A stretch of 64,000 bases of DNA. Origin: Paenarthrobacter sp. Lineage in GTDB: Bacteria; Actinomycetota; Actinomycetes; Actinomycetales; Micrococcaceae. The notes under the pieces were generated by a model. The model had not been told where the DNA came from. It made no database searches and worked only from the letters and a program-made list of their open reading frames with translations. A program made the translations under genes and the position numbers. The stretch covers positions 62,001-126,000 of the forward strand of contig JAPSHX010000010.1 of the NCBI GenBank assembly GCA_031179305.1, read 5' to 3'. Positions 42,088 through 51,737 of the stretch are shown here, in pieces (position 1 is the first letter of the stretch; each line of letters begins with the position of its first letter).

Positions 42088-44277
42088 TCAGCGCCGCGTC
42101 AGCTGAGGTGTCGCCGGCACTGTAGGGGCAGGGGACGGGGGCGGAGCCGGCGCCACGAACGGCCCGCTCGGGTAGAGGGCCACGGCTTCCACCATGTAGT
42201 TGGCCCATTGCGGCCCGGCAATCATGTACCCGTCCAAGGATTTGTAGAACTTGCCGTTGATGGTGACGTTCTGCCCCGCCCGCTGTTGTCCCGCCGTCGT
42301 ATCTCCAAAGAACGACGCCGTAGCTAGCGCCGTGGTGTAACCGGCCACCCATGTGGCGCCGTTGTTGTTGGACGTGCCGGTCTTGGCGGCAACGGGGACC
42401 TTGGTATGGACCTTAGGCTCGATCCAAACACCGGAACCCACCTTCATCACATCCTGAAGGACGGCGTTCACGCCGCGCGCCACGGCCGGTTTCACGGCTT
42501 CCCGACACTCCGGCGTTTGGGCTTCGTACTCCCTGCCTTGGAAATCGCTGATCTGGGTGATCGCGATGGGTTCGCAGTACGTGCCGTCATTGGCAAACGT
42601 GGCGTAGGCGCTGGCCAGAATCAGGGGGGCCACTCCGATGGATCCAAGGAGGTTGCCGATCTGGTGCATATTGACCGGCGCGTTATCGAGGCCGCTGTGC
42701 AGGCCCACGGTGTCCACCATTTTTTGGATTCCGCAGAAGTCCAGTTGTGCTGCGGTGGCGAAAGTGGCGGTGTTGATGGAGTTGTACAGGCCGTAGTTGA
42801 TGGGCATCGGGCGGTAGTAGCCGTCGTCGTTGTTTTGCAGGTCGTCATCCGCTCCCAGGTTCTGGGCTTTCTGGGCTGTGCTGTATCCGCCGAGGACCTT
42901 GCCGCAACTCGAACGCCACGGGAAACCAACCGGGTACACCCTACGGGAAGCATCCACCACGGCCGTGGGGTGTTTGCCCTCGTTGAGCCACTCGGCGTAG
43001 ATGAACGGTTTCATGGTTGAACCGGGCTGGAAGCCACCTGCACCATTGAGGTCGTAACCGTTCTCGTCTTTGGCGTCCACGTTGAAATTCAGCTGGGTAT
43101 CGTACTTACCTTCCTGGGGTACGAACACCGTGTTTTGGGCCATGGCCAGGATCTTCCCGGTGCCCGGCTGAACCGTCGTCATCGCGGCGCCCCACTTATC
43201 CGGGTTGGCTCCGGCGGAAGCATCCACTTGTTGCTGTGCGACGTTCTGGAGCCGACTGTCCAATGTTGTGGTGATTGTCAGGCCGCCGCGATACAGGAGC
43301 CGTTCACGTTCCTCCACGGTTGAACCGTATGCCTCATTGTTCAGGATGAGGTGGGAAACGTAGTCGCAGAAGTAGGTGGCAAACGAAGCACCCGCGCAAC
43401 CTTGCAGGGACGGCGTGATGTTGAGCTCTATGGGCGTGGCCACCGCAACGCCGTGGTCCACCGCAGTGATTTTGCCCTGTTCCAGCATCCGGTCCAACAC
43501 CAGGTTGCGGCGGTTGAGTGCCGCTTGAGGATCGGCAATGGGATCGTAGATGCTCGGGCCATTGACCAGACCGGCCAGGAGGGCTGCTTGGGGCAGGGTC
43601 AGCTCCATCGCGGAAGTGCTGAAGAAGTAACGGGACGCGGCCTCGATGCCGTAGGCGTTCCGATTGAAGAACACGATGTTCAGGTAGCCCTCAAGGATCT
43701 GGTCTTTTTGGAAGCGCTTCTCCAGTTCCAGGGCCAGCTTGATCTCGCGCAACTTGTCGCCCACAGTCTTCTGGCCACTGAGCACCACGTCCTCCGGCCG
43801 CCCCTCGGACAGGCGGGACTCGTTGAGGACGTTAGTGACGTACTGCTGGGTCAGCGTGGAAGCGCCTTGCCGGGTGCCTTGGGTCAAGTTCGAATTCAGC
43901 GCCCGCATAATGCCTTGGGCGTCTACACCCGCATGCTCGTAAAAGCGGCTGTCCTCAATCGCAATGATCGCCTCACGAATGAACGGGGACATCTCCTCCA
44001 AGGGGACCTTCACCCGGTTCTCGGCAAAGAAGGTGGCTATGAGTTGCCCGTCCGCAGAGACCACCGTGCTGGAAAGCGAAGGAGAATCGACGTCGAGTTC
44101 TGCCGGCAAACTCTGATAAAACCCTACCGACCCACCCACGGTGGTGCTGGTGAAGGCAACCACGGGGGCAAGGAATCCAGTGATCAGCACCCCGCAGAGA
44201 GCGCTCACGAAGAAGAACCCGAAGACCCTTAAGAGGACCTTGCCCAGACCTATCTTTGGACCTTTGTTCCGCGCCAT
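42088..44277 (-). CDS. class A penicillin-binding protein (transglycosylase/transpeptidase)
   Basis: A 729-residue bifunctional peptidoglycan synthase. One TM helix (about residues 14-42) anchors it. The GT51 glycosyltransferase domain has the catalytic Glu108 in AIIAIEDSRFYEHAG. The transpeptidase domain carries Ser420-x-x-Lys423 (PGSTMKPF) and Lys632-Thr-Gly (KTGTSNN). The tail is Pro-rich (FVAPAPPPSPAPTVPATP). It polymerises and cross-links the cell wall outside the membrane. It is a single-gene unit. Confidence 0.95.
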   Translation of the reverse strand: MARNKGPKIGLGKVLLRVFGFFFVSALCGVLITGFLAPVVAFTSTTVGGSVGFYQSLPAELDVDSPSLSSTVVSADGQLIATFFAENRVKVPLEEMSPFIREAIIAIEDSRFYEHAGVDAQGIMRALNSNLTQGTRQGASTLTQQYVTNVLNESRLSEGRPEDVVLSGQKTVGDKLREIKLALELEKRFQKDQILEGYLNIVFFNRNAYGIEAASRYFFSTSAMELTLPQAALLAGLVNGPSIYDPIADPQAALNRRNLVLDRMLEQGKITAVDHGVAVATPIELNITPSLQGCAGASFATYFCDYVSHLILNNEAYGSTVEERERLLYRGGLTITTTLDSRLQNVAQQQVDASAGANPDKWGAAMTTVQPGTGKILAMAQNTVFVPQEGKYDTQLNFNVDAKDENGYDLNGAGGFQPGSTMKPFIYAEWLNEGKHPTAVVDASRRVYPVGFPWRSSCGKVLGGYSTAQKAQNLGADDDLQNNDDGYYRPMPINYGLYNSINTATFATAAQLDFCGIQKMVDTVGLHSGLDNAPVNMHQIGNLLGSIGVAPLILASAYATFANDGTYCEPIAITQISDFQGREYEAQTPECREAVKPAVARGVNAVLQDVMKVGSGVWIEPKVHTKVPVAAKTGTSNNNGATWVAGYTTALATASFFGDTTAGQQRAGQNVTINGKFYKSLDGYMIAGPQWANYMVEAVALYPSGPFVAPAPPPSPAPTVPATPQLTRR

Positions 44278-44384
44278 TTTCGTGCCACTCCCTAGGGATG
44301 TCAGGCTGAAAAGTAGCTACAGAATACGTCCGCCAACGCTGTGGGGCTATGGGTTGGACGCCCGAATATGGTTCCAAATCGGAC

Positions 44385-44885
44385 TCAATCCAGCGGCAAC
44401 GTGACCCTCACGGTGGTGCCCCGCCCAACCGCAGAATCGATGTCTACTGTCCCGCCGGCGTCGTGAACTGCTATGGACATCAGCAACAATCCGAAACCGT
44501 GTCGCCGGCCACTGGGGGCTGCGTGGATTTCGAAACCGCTGCCATCGTCCGTGATGGTGATCTGGATACCGTGGTAAACGGCGTTGAGCCGGACGGTGAG
44601 CTGGCTGGCGTTTGCGTAGTTGAGGGTGTTGCTGAAGGTCTCCTGCGCCACGTGATACAGGAGGGCGGCGGCTGAGGAGGAGACCTCGATGCCGTGATGT
44701 GGAGTGTGCCAGTGCACTGTGACGCCTTCACGCCGGAGCGGGGCTGCCAACCGGTCGATGCATCCTGCGACACCCAGCGCGTAGAAATCCACGGGGTGCT
44801 GGTCCTGGATGATGCCCTTGACGGAGACCACCTCGGTTAGTGCTGATGCCTGTTCCATTGCTTCCCCCACATCGTTGTGTTTCAT
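44385..44885 (-). pseudogene. truncated sensor histidine kinase (ATPase domain only)
   Basis: A 166-residue fragment of a NarL-type two-component kinase. Only the HATPase_c domain is present: the N-box YHVAQETFSNTLNYANASQLTV, the G1 box TDDGSGFEI and RHGFGLLLM. The phospho-His helix and sensor domain are absent, and no response regulator is adjacent. Upstream of the ATG the frame continues for about 20 unrelated codons and then hits a stop. It is most likely a decayed remnant; a stand-alone ATPase is possible. Confidence 0.65.
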
Positions 44886-45008
44886 ACTGGAAATTCGTTG
44901 CCGAAACCCCTGTGTATTGGTGCTTCGTCTGCTTCCAGCGTGGCGCTGCTATATCAAGGAAGCTTTTCGATTGGCTCAAGTTCTCATCAAGTTTGCGGGG
45001 AGGTATTA

Positions 45009-45049
45009 AGCGCCCGACGGCGGCACGTTGCGTACCGCCGTCGGGCGCT
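45009..45049. terminator. 15-bp-arm hairpin terminator
   Basis: AGCGCCCGACGGCGG (45009-45023) pairs perfectly with 45035-45049 around an 11-nt loop, 41 bp after the stop of the DinB gene. On the minus strand the stem is followed by TAATACC rather than a T-run. The rest of 44886-45090 contains no gene. Confidence 0.8.
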
Positions 45050-45090
45050 GCAATTTGCTGCCCCTCTTTGCAATGACTGACTGTGAAGGT

Positions 45091-45669
45091 CTATACACCC
45101 CTGTGGCCAGCCTCCTGCTCAATGCGGGCGCGATGGGCTGCCCACTCTTCCTTGGACCGGCCCGGGATGTTCGGATCGCCCGGCCGTTGCCCAATATTGC
45201 CGTCGATGAGTTCGCGAATAATGTCCGCATGACCGGCGTGCCTTGAGGTCTCCACGCACATGTGGACCAGGATCTGGTGGAGAGTGACGTTCTTCTTCTC
45301 ATCCGACCACCACGGCACAACGCCCGGAGCGTCCAAGGGAAGGGACTCGATGGTCTCGTCGCTGTGCTTGGCGGAGAAGTGGTGAAGCTCCAGGATTTCC
45401 TCGCGGCTCTCCGTTGCCGGAACCCACATGTCCGCATCCGGTGCTGCATCGTCGGCAAACCACGGCAGCTCCCTGCCGCTGGGCCTGCCGAAGGTCTCCC
45501 CGAAATACCCCAGCTCCACACTGGCTACGTGCTTGACGAGACCCAGTAGGTTGGTACCTGTGGGCGTCATGGGCCGCCGTGCGTCGTACTCGCTCAGCCC
45601 GTCCAGTTTCCCAAGCAGGTCCGTCCGACGGAGGCGTAAGTATGTGAGCAGCGTCGCTTTTTCATCCAT
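45091..45669 (-). CDS. DinB-family (DUF664-like) protein
   Basis: A 192-residue four-helix-bundle protein of the DinB/YfiT group. GLVKHVASVELGYFGETFGRP holds one metal-ligand His, and TLHQILVHMCVETSRHAGHADIIRELIDG holds the other conserved His. Members are often thiol-dependent metalloenzymes linked to mycothiol or bacillithiol; the substrate here is unknown. The ATG at 45669 (MDEKATLLTYLR) is the family's usual start; longer frames upstream are unrelated sequence. Confidence 0.9.
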   Translation of the reverse strand: MDEKATLLTYLRLRRTDLLGKLDGLSEYDARRPMTPTGTNLLGLVKHVASVELGYFGETFGRPSGRELPWFADDAAPDADMWVPATESREEILELHHFSAKHSDETIESLPLDAPGVVPWWSDEKKNVTLHQILVHMCVETSRHAGHADIIRELIDGNIGQRPGDPNIPGRSKEEWAAHRARIEQEAGHRGV

Positions 45670-45807
45670 GGTCAGGACTCTATCGAAGGGGTCCGACAGT
45701 TTCGGGATCGGCTGCCCGACGGCGCCGCGACCGCGACTTCGCAGGAACCGTGCCGGATCGCGGCCGGATCCCTTGTGGCAGAACAAGGGCGGATGCAACA
45801 GTGAACC

Positions 45808-46128
45808 ATGGCCACAGAAGACGATGTCAGACGCATCTGCCTGAGCATGCCCGGAGTGATCGAGCGCCCGAGCTGGGGGCAGCCCGCGTGGTTCGCCAAA
45901 TCCCTCATGGCACGGATGTGGGAAGAAGGCGTGGGCACAGTGAAAACCGATGAACGCGAAGCGCTCGCAGCCATGGAACCTGATACTTTTTTCTGGACTC
46001 CGCATCACGAACCATCCCCGAAGCTGATGCTGATCCGGCTGGAGAACATCGACGAGGAAGAGCTCGACGAACTGCTCCAGGAGTCATACAGAATTGCGGG
46101 CGGGCCGGGCAAACCCAAACCCAAGTAG
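45808..46128 (+). CDS. MmcQ/YjbR-family protein
   Basis: A 106-residue protein with the MmcQ/YjbR fold: MPGVIERPSWGQPAWFAKSLMARM near the start, then WTPHHEPSPKLMLIRLENIDEEEL. The fold resembles DNA-binding CyaY-like domains, but function is unproven. The stop codon lies inside the left arm of palindromic repeat A, so the last codons (GKPKPK) overlap the repeat. Confidence 0.9.
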   Translation: MATEDDVRRICLSMPGVIERPSWGQPAWFAKSLMARMWEEGVGTVKTDEREALAAMEPDTFFWTPHHEPSPKLMLIRLENIDEEELDELLQESYRIAGGPGKPKPK

Positions 46129-46185
46129 GTCGCAGTTGGGGTCGTTCTGAACGCTCAGAACGACCCCAACTGCGACCTACTTGGG
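46120..46185. repeat. palindromic repeat family A, perfect copy
   Basis: Perfect 31-bp arms (46120-46150 and 46155-46185) are separated by ACGC. Key parts are CAAGTAGGTCGCAGTT and GTCGTTCTGA. The same element, diverged, occurs at 38163-38228. It overlaps the stop of the MmcQ gene and probably also ends transcription. Confidence 0.92.
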
Positions 46186-46213
46186 GGCGCGAGCTCAGGC
46201 TAGACTCGCACGC

Positions 46214-46528
46214 ATGGGGGAACACAACACACATGGGGAACACAACACACCTGGGGAACAGAACTCGCCGCAGCTTTCGCGCAGGGGCGCTGCCGTCGTC
46301 GTGCCTTTGCTGGGGATGATCGCTGTGTTGGTGGGAGTGGTCGTTGCGTGGAACGGCAGGGATGACCCGATTGGCTGGTTTGCCTATGCGCCGCTGAGCA
46401 ATCAGGCCTTCACAGCGAGCGGGGGGAGCTTCGTCAGCCACGGCACGCTGACCGGTCTGGCCGCAGCAATGGTGGGCCTGCTGGTACTCGCCTTCTGGGC
46501 CGGGATCAGAGTCGGCCGCCGCCGCTAA
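46214..46528 (+). CDS. small membrane protein with repeated N-terminus
   Basis: A 104-residue protein with two TM helices (AAVVVPLLGMIAVLVGVVVAW and LTGLAAAMVGLLVLAFWAGI). The N-terminus MGEHNTHGEHNTPGEQN is built from an 18-bp tandem DNA repeat. The C-terminus ends in RVGRRR on the cytoplasmic side. Function unknown; it stands alone between repeat A and the ureide operon. Confidence 0.75.
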   Translation: MGEHNTHGEHNTPGEQNSPQLSRRGAAVVVPLLGMIAVLVGVVVAWNGRDDPIGWFAYAPLSNQAFTASGGSFVSHGTLTGLAAAMVGLLVLAFWAGIRVGRRR

Positions 46529-46628
46529 CAAACGCCAGCAAACGCCGACAAGCGCTGAGAAACGCGAAATCGCCGGAAAACTCCAGACGAACTGGCAGCG
46601 TTCCGGCGATCTCAGCGGAAGGAACAGA

Positions 46629-47441
46629 CTAGGTGAGCTTCACCTGGCGGTTCATGTCCTTGTACAACAGGTAACGGAACTCGCCCGGACCACCGGCGTA
46701 GCAAGCCTGGGGGCAGAACGCGCGCAGCCACATGAAGTCGCCGGCTTCCACCTCAACCCAGTCGTTGTTGAGCAAGTACATGGCCTTGCCCTCCAGGACG
46801 TACAGGCCGTGCTCCATGACGTGGGTCTCCGGGAAGGGGATCACGCCGCCGGGCTGGAAGGTGACGATGTTGACCTGCATGTCATGGGCGAGGTCGCTGG
46901 AGTCCGTGAAGCGCGTGGTCTTCCAGACGTCGTCCGTGTCCGGCATGGAGGTGGGCTCCACGTCCTTCTCATTGGTGACGAAGGACTTGGCTTCGAAGCC
47001 TTCCAGGCGCTCGTAGGCCTTGCGGATCCAGTGGAAGGAAACGATGTCGTCGGAGACGTTCTCCAGGCCCCATTCCGAACCTGCAGCAAGGTAGGCGTAG
47101 CCGCCCTCTTCGAGGTGGTGCAGTTCGCCGTCGAGGGTCAGGTTCACCTGGCCCTTGGTGACGAAGATGACGCCTTCAACGCCGGCCTCGAACTCTGCCT
47201 TGGGAGCCCCGCCACCCGGCGCGATCTCCACGATCAGCTGCGAGAACGTGGTGGCAAAGCCGGAGATCGGCCGCGCGATGATCCACGAACGGGTGTTGGA
47301 GAATCCCGGCAGGTTGCTGGTGACGATGTCCGTCATGACGCCCTTGGGGATCACCGTGTAGGCCTCGGTGACGATTGCCCGTTCCGTGGTGAGTTGGGTC
47401 TGCGGCGGCAGGCCGCCCTGCGGGTAGTAGTACTTGCCCAT
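46629..47441 (-). CDS. (S)-ureidoglycine aminohydrolase (UGlyAH, AllE-like)
   Basis: A 270-residue bicupin that releases ammonia from (S)-ureidoglycine to give (S)-ureidoglycolate in the allantoin pathway. The second cupin carries the metal site in FPETHVMEHGLYVLEGKAMYLLNNDW (His, His/Glu pattern), and WLRAFCPQACYAGG is typical of the family. ATG 47441 has AGGAG 8 nt upstream. It is the last gene of a minus-strand run with DUF6986, malate synthase and malic enzyme, linking ureide nitrogen release to glyoxylate use. Confidence 0.92.
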   Translation of the reverse strand: MGKYYYPQGGLPPQTQLTTERAIVTEAYTVIPKGVMTDIVTSNLPGFSNTRSWIIARPISGFATTFSQLIVEIAPGGGAPKAEFEAGVEGVIFVTKGQVNLTLDGELHHLEEGGYAYLAAGSEWGLENVSDDIVSFHWIRKAYERLEGFEAKSFVTNEKDVEPTSMPDTDDVWKTTRFTDSSDLAHDMQVNIVTFQPGGVIPFPETHVMEHGLYVLEGKAMYLLNNDWVEVEAGDFMWLRAFCPQACYAGGPGEFRYLLYKDMNRQVKLT

Positions 47442-47455
47442 GCGAGATGCTCCTA

Positions 47456-48718
47456 TCAGTGCGAAGTTGGTTGCGCGAGCCGCGGGTGCGCCAGTGCGGT
47501 CAGCTGTGAAAGTTCGACGCCGGCAAGCGCCTTGACCTCGTCGGTCCCCACTGCGCCGCACTGGACGCCGCGGAGGACGAAGCCAGCGAGGGCGCGGGCC
47601 GTGGCGGGCTCATCCATGACGCCGCCTTCGGTGCGTTCCACGTAATTGCGGAGGCGGAGTGCCGCTGCGGGCAGGCCTTCGCGGTAAAAGGCGTACGACG
47701 CCGAGAAACGGCTCGGCAGCTGGGCGGCGTGGAGATCCCAGCCCTGGTAGTAGCCGTTTTCCAGGGAACGGCGGACCAACCGGCCATGCAGTTTCCAGGC
47801 GTCTTCCACGGCATCGCCTACGGGGATGATGTTGGTGGAACCGTCGGACAGGCGGATGCCCGTTCCCGCAACAGCGAGCTGCATGACTTCCTTGGCGAAG
47901 TCGGCCACCGGGTGCTCCATGGACTGGTATTCCGCGGAGATTCCCAGTGAGGCGCTGTAGTCGTAGGTCCCGTAGTGCAGGGCGCTGATACGGCCCGGAA
48001 CCACGTGGGGGAGCTGGGCTACAGGCGAGGTTCCGTCCGCGCCGATGATGAGCTGCGGAGTTTCCACCTGGACCTCAAAGCGAAGCCGGCCAGCGGGGAG
48101 TCCCAGGACTTCCTCCAGCCGGGACACTGCGAAGTCCATGGCCTGCACCTGGGCCACCGTGGTGACCTTGGGCAGGGTGAGGATCAAGCCGGCAGGGAGT
48201 TCCCCGGCGGCAGCCAACGTGGAGACAAACAGGTCCAGCGTCCGCAGGCCACGGGCCCGAGTGGGGGCCTCGAAGCACTTGAAGCGGATGCCGATGAACG
48301 GCGGAGCTGTTCCGGCCGCAACTGCAGCAGCAACAGCGTTGGCGGCAGCAACGGCGTCGGCGTCTTCGGCCTCGTCACCGCGGTCACCGTAGCCGTCTTC
48401 GAAGTCCAGGCGAAGGTCCTCGATCGGTTCGGCAGTGAGCTTCGCTGCGACGCGGGCCGCAACAGCGGCTGCCAAGTCAGGCTCCTGGCCCAACAGCTGG
48501 CCGAGCTTCTCGAGACCACCGTGGGCCTCCGCCGTCGCGAGTGCCTGGGCGCCCCACTCTGCGGCGAAGGACGGCGTGAAGCGGTCGGCAGGGATGTAGA
48601 CGGTGTGGATGGGCTGGCGTGAGCCGTCGTCGCCGGGGTAGTTGTGGTCCAGCAACTGGTCCGTCGCCGCAAGTTGCGACTCAATGTGAGCCAGATCAGA
48701 TGAAGAGAATGAGCCCAT
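47456..48718 (-). CDS. DUF6986 protein, HpcH/CitE-like TIM-barrel family
   Basis: A 420-residue protein. The segment DLRLDFEDGYGDRGDEAEDAD and LTLPKVTTVAQVQAMDF, with RLRFEVQVETPQLI, give the acidic metal-binding strands seen in CitE/HpcH lyases and malate synthases. The ATG at 48718 lies one base after the malate synthase stop. Because it sits between malate synthase and ureidoglycine aminohydrolase, it may act on glyoxylate or a related C2 unit. This is inference; the family has no established reaction that I know of. Confidence 0.82.
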   Translation of the reverse strand: MGSFSSSDLAHIESQLAATDQLLDHNYPGDDGSRQPIHTVYIPADRFTPSFAAEWGAQALATAEAHGGLEKLGQLLGQEPDLAAAVAARVAAKLTAEPIEDLRLDFEDGYGDRGDEAEDADAVAAANAVAAAVAAGTAPPFIGIRFKCFEAPTRARGLRTLDLFVSTLAAAGELPAGLILTLPKVTTVAQVQAMDFAVSRLEEVLGLPAGRLRFEVQVETPQLIIGADGTSPVAQLPHVVPGRISALHYGTYDYSASLGISAEYQSMEHPVADFAKEVMQLAVAGTGIRLSDGSTNIIPVGDAVEDAWKLHGRLVRRSLENGYYQGWDLHAAQLPSRFSASYAFYREGLPAAALRLRNYVERTEGGVMDEPATARALAGFVLRGVQCGAVGTDEVKALAGVELSQLTALAHPRLAQPTSH

Positions 48719-48719
48719 C

Positions 48720-50318
48720 TCAGCCCACCAGCTCATACGCCGGCGTGGTGAGGAAGTCCGTGTAATCGTTGGACAAACAGATGTCCTCGATCAGCTTGGA
48801 CGCCGGCTCGTAGTACTTCTTGAAGTTCTCGTCGCCGAACTCGATGCGCAGGCGCTCGGTCTCTTCGCCCAGGATCCGGGTGACGAGTTCGCGGGTCACG
48901 GTGTTGCCCGTGTCCGCGAGGACAGACTTGTTGCGGATCTGCTGCCAGACCTGCGAGCGGGAGATCTCCGCGGTTGCGGCATCTTCCATCAGGTTGTGGA
49001 TGGCAACTGCGCCGCTACCGGAGATCCACACGCCCGTGTAAGCGACGGCGACGTACAGGTTCAGCCGCAGGCCGGCTTCGGTGACCGTGCCACCGGCGGA
49101 GGCGACGTCGATGAGCTGCTCAGCAGTGACGCTAACCTCGGGCCGCTGCTTGTCGAGCTGGTTGGGGCGGTCGCCGAGTACGGAGTCGAACACTTCGCGG
49201 CAGGTGGACACAAGGTCGGGGTGGGCCACCCAGGAGCCGTCGAAGCCATCGTTTGCCTCGCGGGTCTTGTCGGCGCGGACCTTGTCGAAGGCGGCGGCGG
49301 TGACGTCCGGCTGCTTGCGGTTGGGGATGACGGCGGCCATGCCACCCATGGCGAAGGCACCACGCTTGTGGCAGGTCTTGACCAGGAGTTCGGTGTAGGC
49401 GCGCATGAACGGAGCCGTCATGGCCACGGTGGCGCGGTCCGGGAGGACAAACTCTTCGCCGGCATCACGGAAGTACTTGATGATGCTGAAGAGGTAGTCC
49501 CAGCGGCCGGCATTGAGTCCGGAGGCGTGATCGCGCAGTTCGTAGAGGATCTCGTCCATTTCGAATGCTGCCGGGATGGTCTCGATGAGCACGGTGGCGC
49601 GGACGCTGCCCTGCGGGACGCCCAGGAAATCCTGCGCGAACACAAAGACGTCGTTCCAGAGGCGTGCCTCCAGGTGGCTCTCCATCTTGGGCAGGTAGTA
49701 GTACGGGCCGTGGCCGTTGAGGAGCAGCTGCTTGGCGATGTGGAAGAAGTGCAGGCCGAAGTCCACCAGCGCACCCACGGCGGGTTCGCCGTCGATCAGC
49801 AGGTGGTTCTCTTCCATGTGCCAGCCGCGCGGGCGGGCCACCACAACGGCCAGGGGCGCGTCGGTCCGCAGACGGTATTCCTTGCCTTCCGGCGAGGTGT
49901 AGCTCAGGGTGCCCTGGGCGGCGTCGCGGAGGTTGAGGATGGCGTCGATGACGTTCGGCCACGTGGGCGTGCTGGCGTCTTCGAGGTCCGCCAGCCACAC
50001 CTTGGCGCCGGAGTTCAGGGCGTTGATGGCCATCTTGGCCGGGGTGGCCGGGCCGGTCATCTCAACGCGGCGGTCCTGCAAAGCTGCCGGTGCCTCAGCG
50101 ACTTTCCAGTCGCCGTCGCGGATTTCCTTCGTCTCAGGGAGGAAGTCGAGGCGGCTGGTGTCAGCAACCTTCTGGCGCTTGACGCCGCGTGCTTCCAAGA
50201 GCTCATTGCGGGTGCCGGCGAAACGCTTGTGCAGTTCTTCGATGAAGGCCAGTGCCTTGGGGGTGAGGATTTCCTCGGCGCGATCGATCGGCCGGGGATC
50301 GGTGACTGTGATAGCCAT
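48720..50318 (-). CDS. aceB: malate synthase A
   Basis: A 532-residue malate synthase that condenses glyoxylate with acetyl-CoA. It has the AKVWLADLEDASTPTW metal-site strand, the VVARPRGWHMEENH motif with the catalytic Arg, the PKMESHLEARLW strand and the C-terminal GSWVAHPDLV region. The length is typical of the A isoform. AAAGGAA precedes the ATG, and the malic enzyme gene ends 18 bp upstream. Isocitrate lyase is absent, so glyoxylate is expected from purine breakdown rather than the glyoxylate bypass. Confidence 0.95.
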   Translation of the reverse strand: MAITVTDPRPIDRAEEILTPKALAFIEELHKRFAGTRNELLEARGVKRQKVADTSRLDFLPETKEIRDGDWKVAEAPAALQDRRVEMTGPATPAKMAINALNSGAKVWLADLEDASTPTWPNVIDAILNLRDAAQGTLSYTSPEGKEYRLRTDAPLAVVVARPRGWHMEENHLLIDGEPAVGALVDFGLHFFHIAKQLLLNGHGPYYYLPKMESHLEARLWNDVFVFAQDFLGVPQGSVRATVLIETIPAAFEMDEILYELRDHASGLNAGRWDYLFSIIKYFRDAGEEFVLPDRATVAMTAPFMRAYTELLVKTCHKRGAFAMGGMAAVIPNRKQPDVTAAAFDKVRADKTREANDGFDGSWVAHPDLVSTCREVFDSVLGDRPNQLDKQRPEVSVTAEQLIDVASAGGTVTEAGLRLNLYVAVAYTGVWISGSGAVAIHNLMEDAATAEISRSQVWQQIRNKSVLADTGNTVTRELVTRILGEETERLRIEFGDENFKKYYEPASKLIEDICLSNDYTDFLTTPAYELVG

Positions 50319-50336
50319 GTGAGCGGATTCCTTTTT

Positions 50337-51737
50337 CTAGAGTGCGCTGGCGGCGTTGGCATGCGCAGCAGCAGCTACGGCGGTCGCAACATCGGCGGCA
50401 ACATGGGGATCGAAGACGCTGGGGATAATGTAACTCGCGTTCAGCTCATCGTCAGCCACCCGGTTGGCAATTGCCTCGGCCGCGGCTACCAGCATGTTCG
50501 GCGTGATGTCCGATGCTCCGGCGTCCAGCAGGCCCCGGAAGAAGCCGGGGAAGGCCAGCACGTTGTTGATCTGGTTCGGGAAGTCGCTGCGGCCGGTGGC
50601 AACCACGGCTGCGTGCCTGGAAGCGACAACGGGATCGATTTCCGGCGTCGGGTTCGCCATGGCAAACACAATAGCGTCCTCGGCCATGGAAGCCACCTGC
50701 TCTTCGCCGATCACGTGCGGGGCGCTGACACCGATGAAGACGTCCGCTCCCTTGAGGGCGTCGTGCAGGGTTCCGGAGAAGCCCTCTTCGTTGGTGTTCG
50801 CGGCAATCCAGCTGCGGTGCTCGTCGTCGTACTTTTGCCCCGAGTGGATGGCGCCGGAGCGGCCGGCAGCGACGATGTGCTGCGCGCCCTGGGCCTTGAG
50901 GAGCTGGATGATCGCGGAGCCGGCAGCGCCGACACCGGAAACGACGATCTTGACCTCGGAGAGCTTCTTGTCCACTACGCGGAGGGCGTTAACCAAGGCA
51001 GCGAGCGTGACGATCGCGGTGCCGTGCTGGTCGTCGTGGAAGACGGGGATGTCGAGTTCTTCGCGGAGGCGGTTCTCGATCTCGAAGCAGCGCGGTGCGG
51101 CGATGTCTTCGAGGTTGATGCCGCCGTAGACGGGGGCCATGGCCTTGGCGATCATGATGATTTCTTCGGTGTCCTGGGTGTCCAGGCACACCGGCCAGGC
51201 GTCCACGTTGGCGAACTGCTTGAACAGTGCGGCCTTGCCTTCCATGACGGGGAGGGCGGCGGCGGGACCGATGTTGCCCAAGCCCAGCACGGCGGAGCCG
51301 TCGGTGAGGACGGCGATGGTGTTGCGCTTGACCGTCAGGTTGCGGGCAGCGGCCGGGTCTTCTGCGATGGCCATGCAGACACGGGCGACGCCGGGAGTGT
51401 AGGCACGCGAAAGATCGTCGCGGTTGCGCAGGGCTACTTTGGGCACTACTTCGAGTTTGCCGCCAAGGTGCATGAGGAAAGTGCGGTCCGAGACGTGCTG
51501 GACGGTAACGCCGTCGAGGGCATTCAGGGCGTCCTTCACGCGGGCTGCATGGTCGTCGTCCGTGGTGTTGCAGGTGACGTCAACAACGATCGTCTCGTGG
51601 TGGGATTCCGTGACGTCCAGCGCGGTGATTGCTGCACCGGCTGCGCCGACGGCTGCTGCCAGTTCGCTGGTAGCGGTGAAGCTCGACGGTGCGGCGACGC
51701 GCAGGGTGATCGAGTTTCCGGGGCTCGGATTCGCCAT
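50337..51737 (-). CDS. malic enzyme with N-terminal ACT domain
   Basis: A 466-residue oxidative decarboxylase (malate to pyruvate, CO2 and NAD(P)H). An ACT-like regulatory domain (about residues 12-85) precedes the malic domain with [12 protein letters not shown] and [19 protein letters not shown]. The metal site is [12 protein letters not shown] and the Rossmann motif is [12 protein letters not shown]. It is the first gene of the malic enzyme-aceB-DUF6986-ureidoglycine operon and divergent from an IclR gene. Malate made from purine-derived glyoxylate would be turned into pyruvate. Confidence 0.94.
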   Translation of the reverse strand: MANPSPGNSITLRVAAPSSFTATSELAAAVGAAGAAITALDVTESHHETIVVDVTCNTTDDDHAARVKDALNALDGVTVQHVSDRTFLMHLGGKLEVVPKVALRNRDDLSRAYTPGVARVCMAIAEDPAAARNLTVKRNTIAVLTDGSAVLGLGNIGPAAALPVMEGKAALFKQFANVDAWPVCLDTQDTEEIIMIAKAMAPVYGGINLEDIAAPRCFEIENRLREELDIPVFHDDQHGTAIVTLAALVNALRVVDKKLSEVKIVVSGVGAAGSAIIQLLKAQGAQHIVAAGRSGAIHSGQKYDDEHRSWIAANTNEEGFSGTLHDALKGADVFIGVSAPHVIGEEQVASMAEDAIVFAMANPTPEIDPVVASRHAAVVATGRSDFPNQINNVLAFPGFFRGLLDAGASDITPNMLVAAAEAIANRVADDELNASYIIPSVFDPHVAADVATAVAAAAHANAASAL

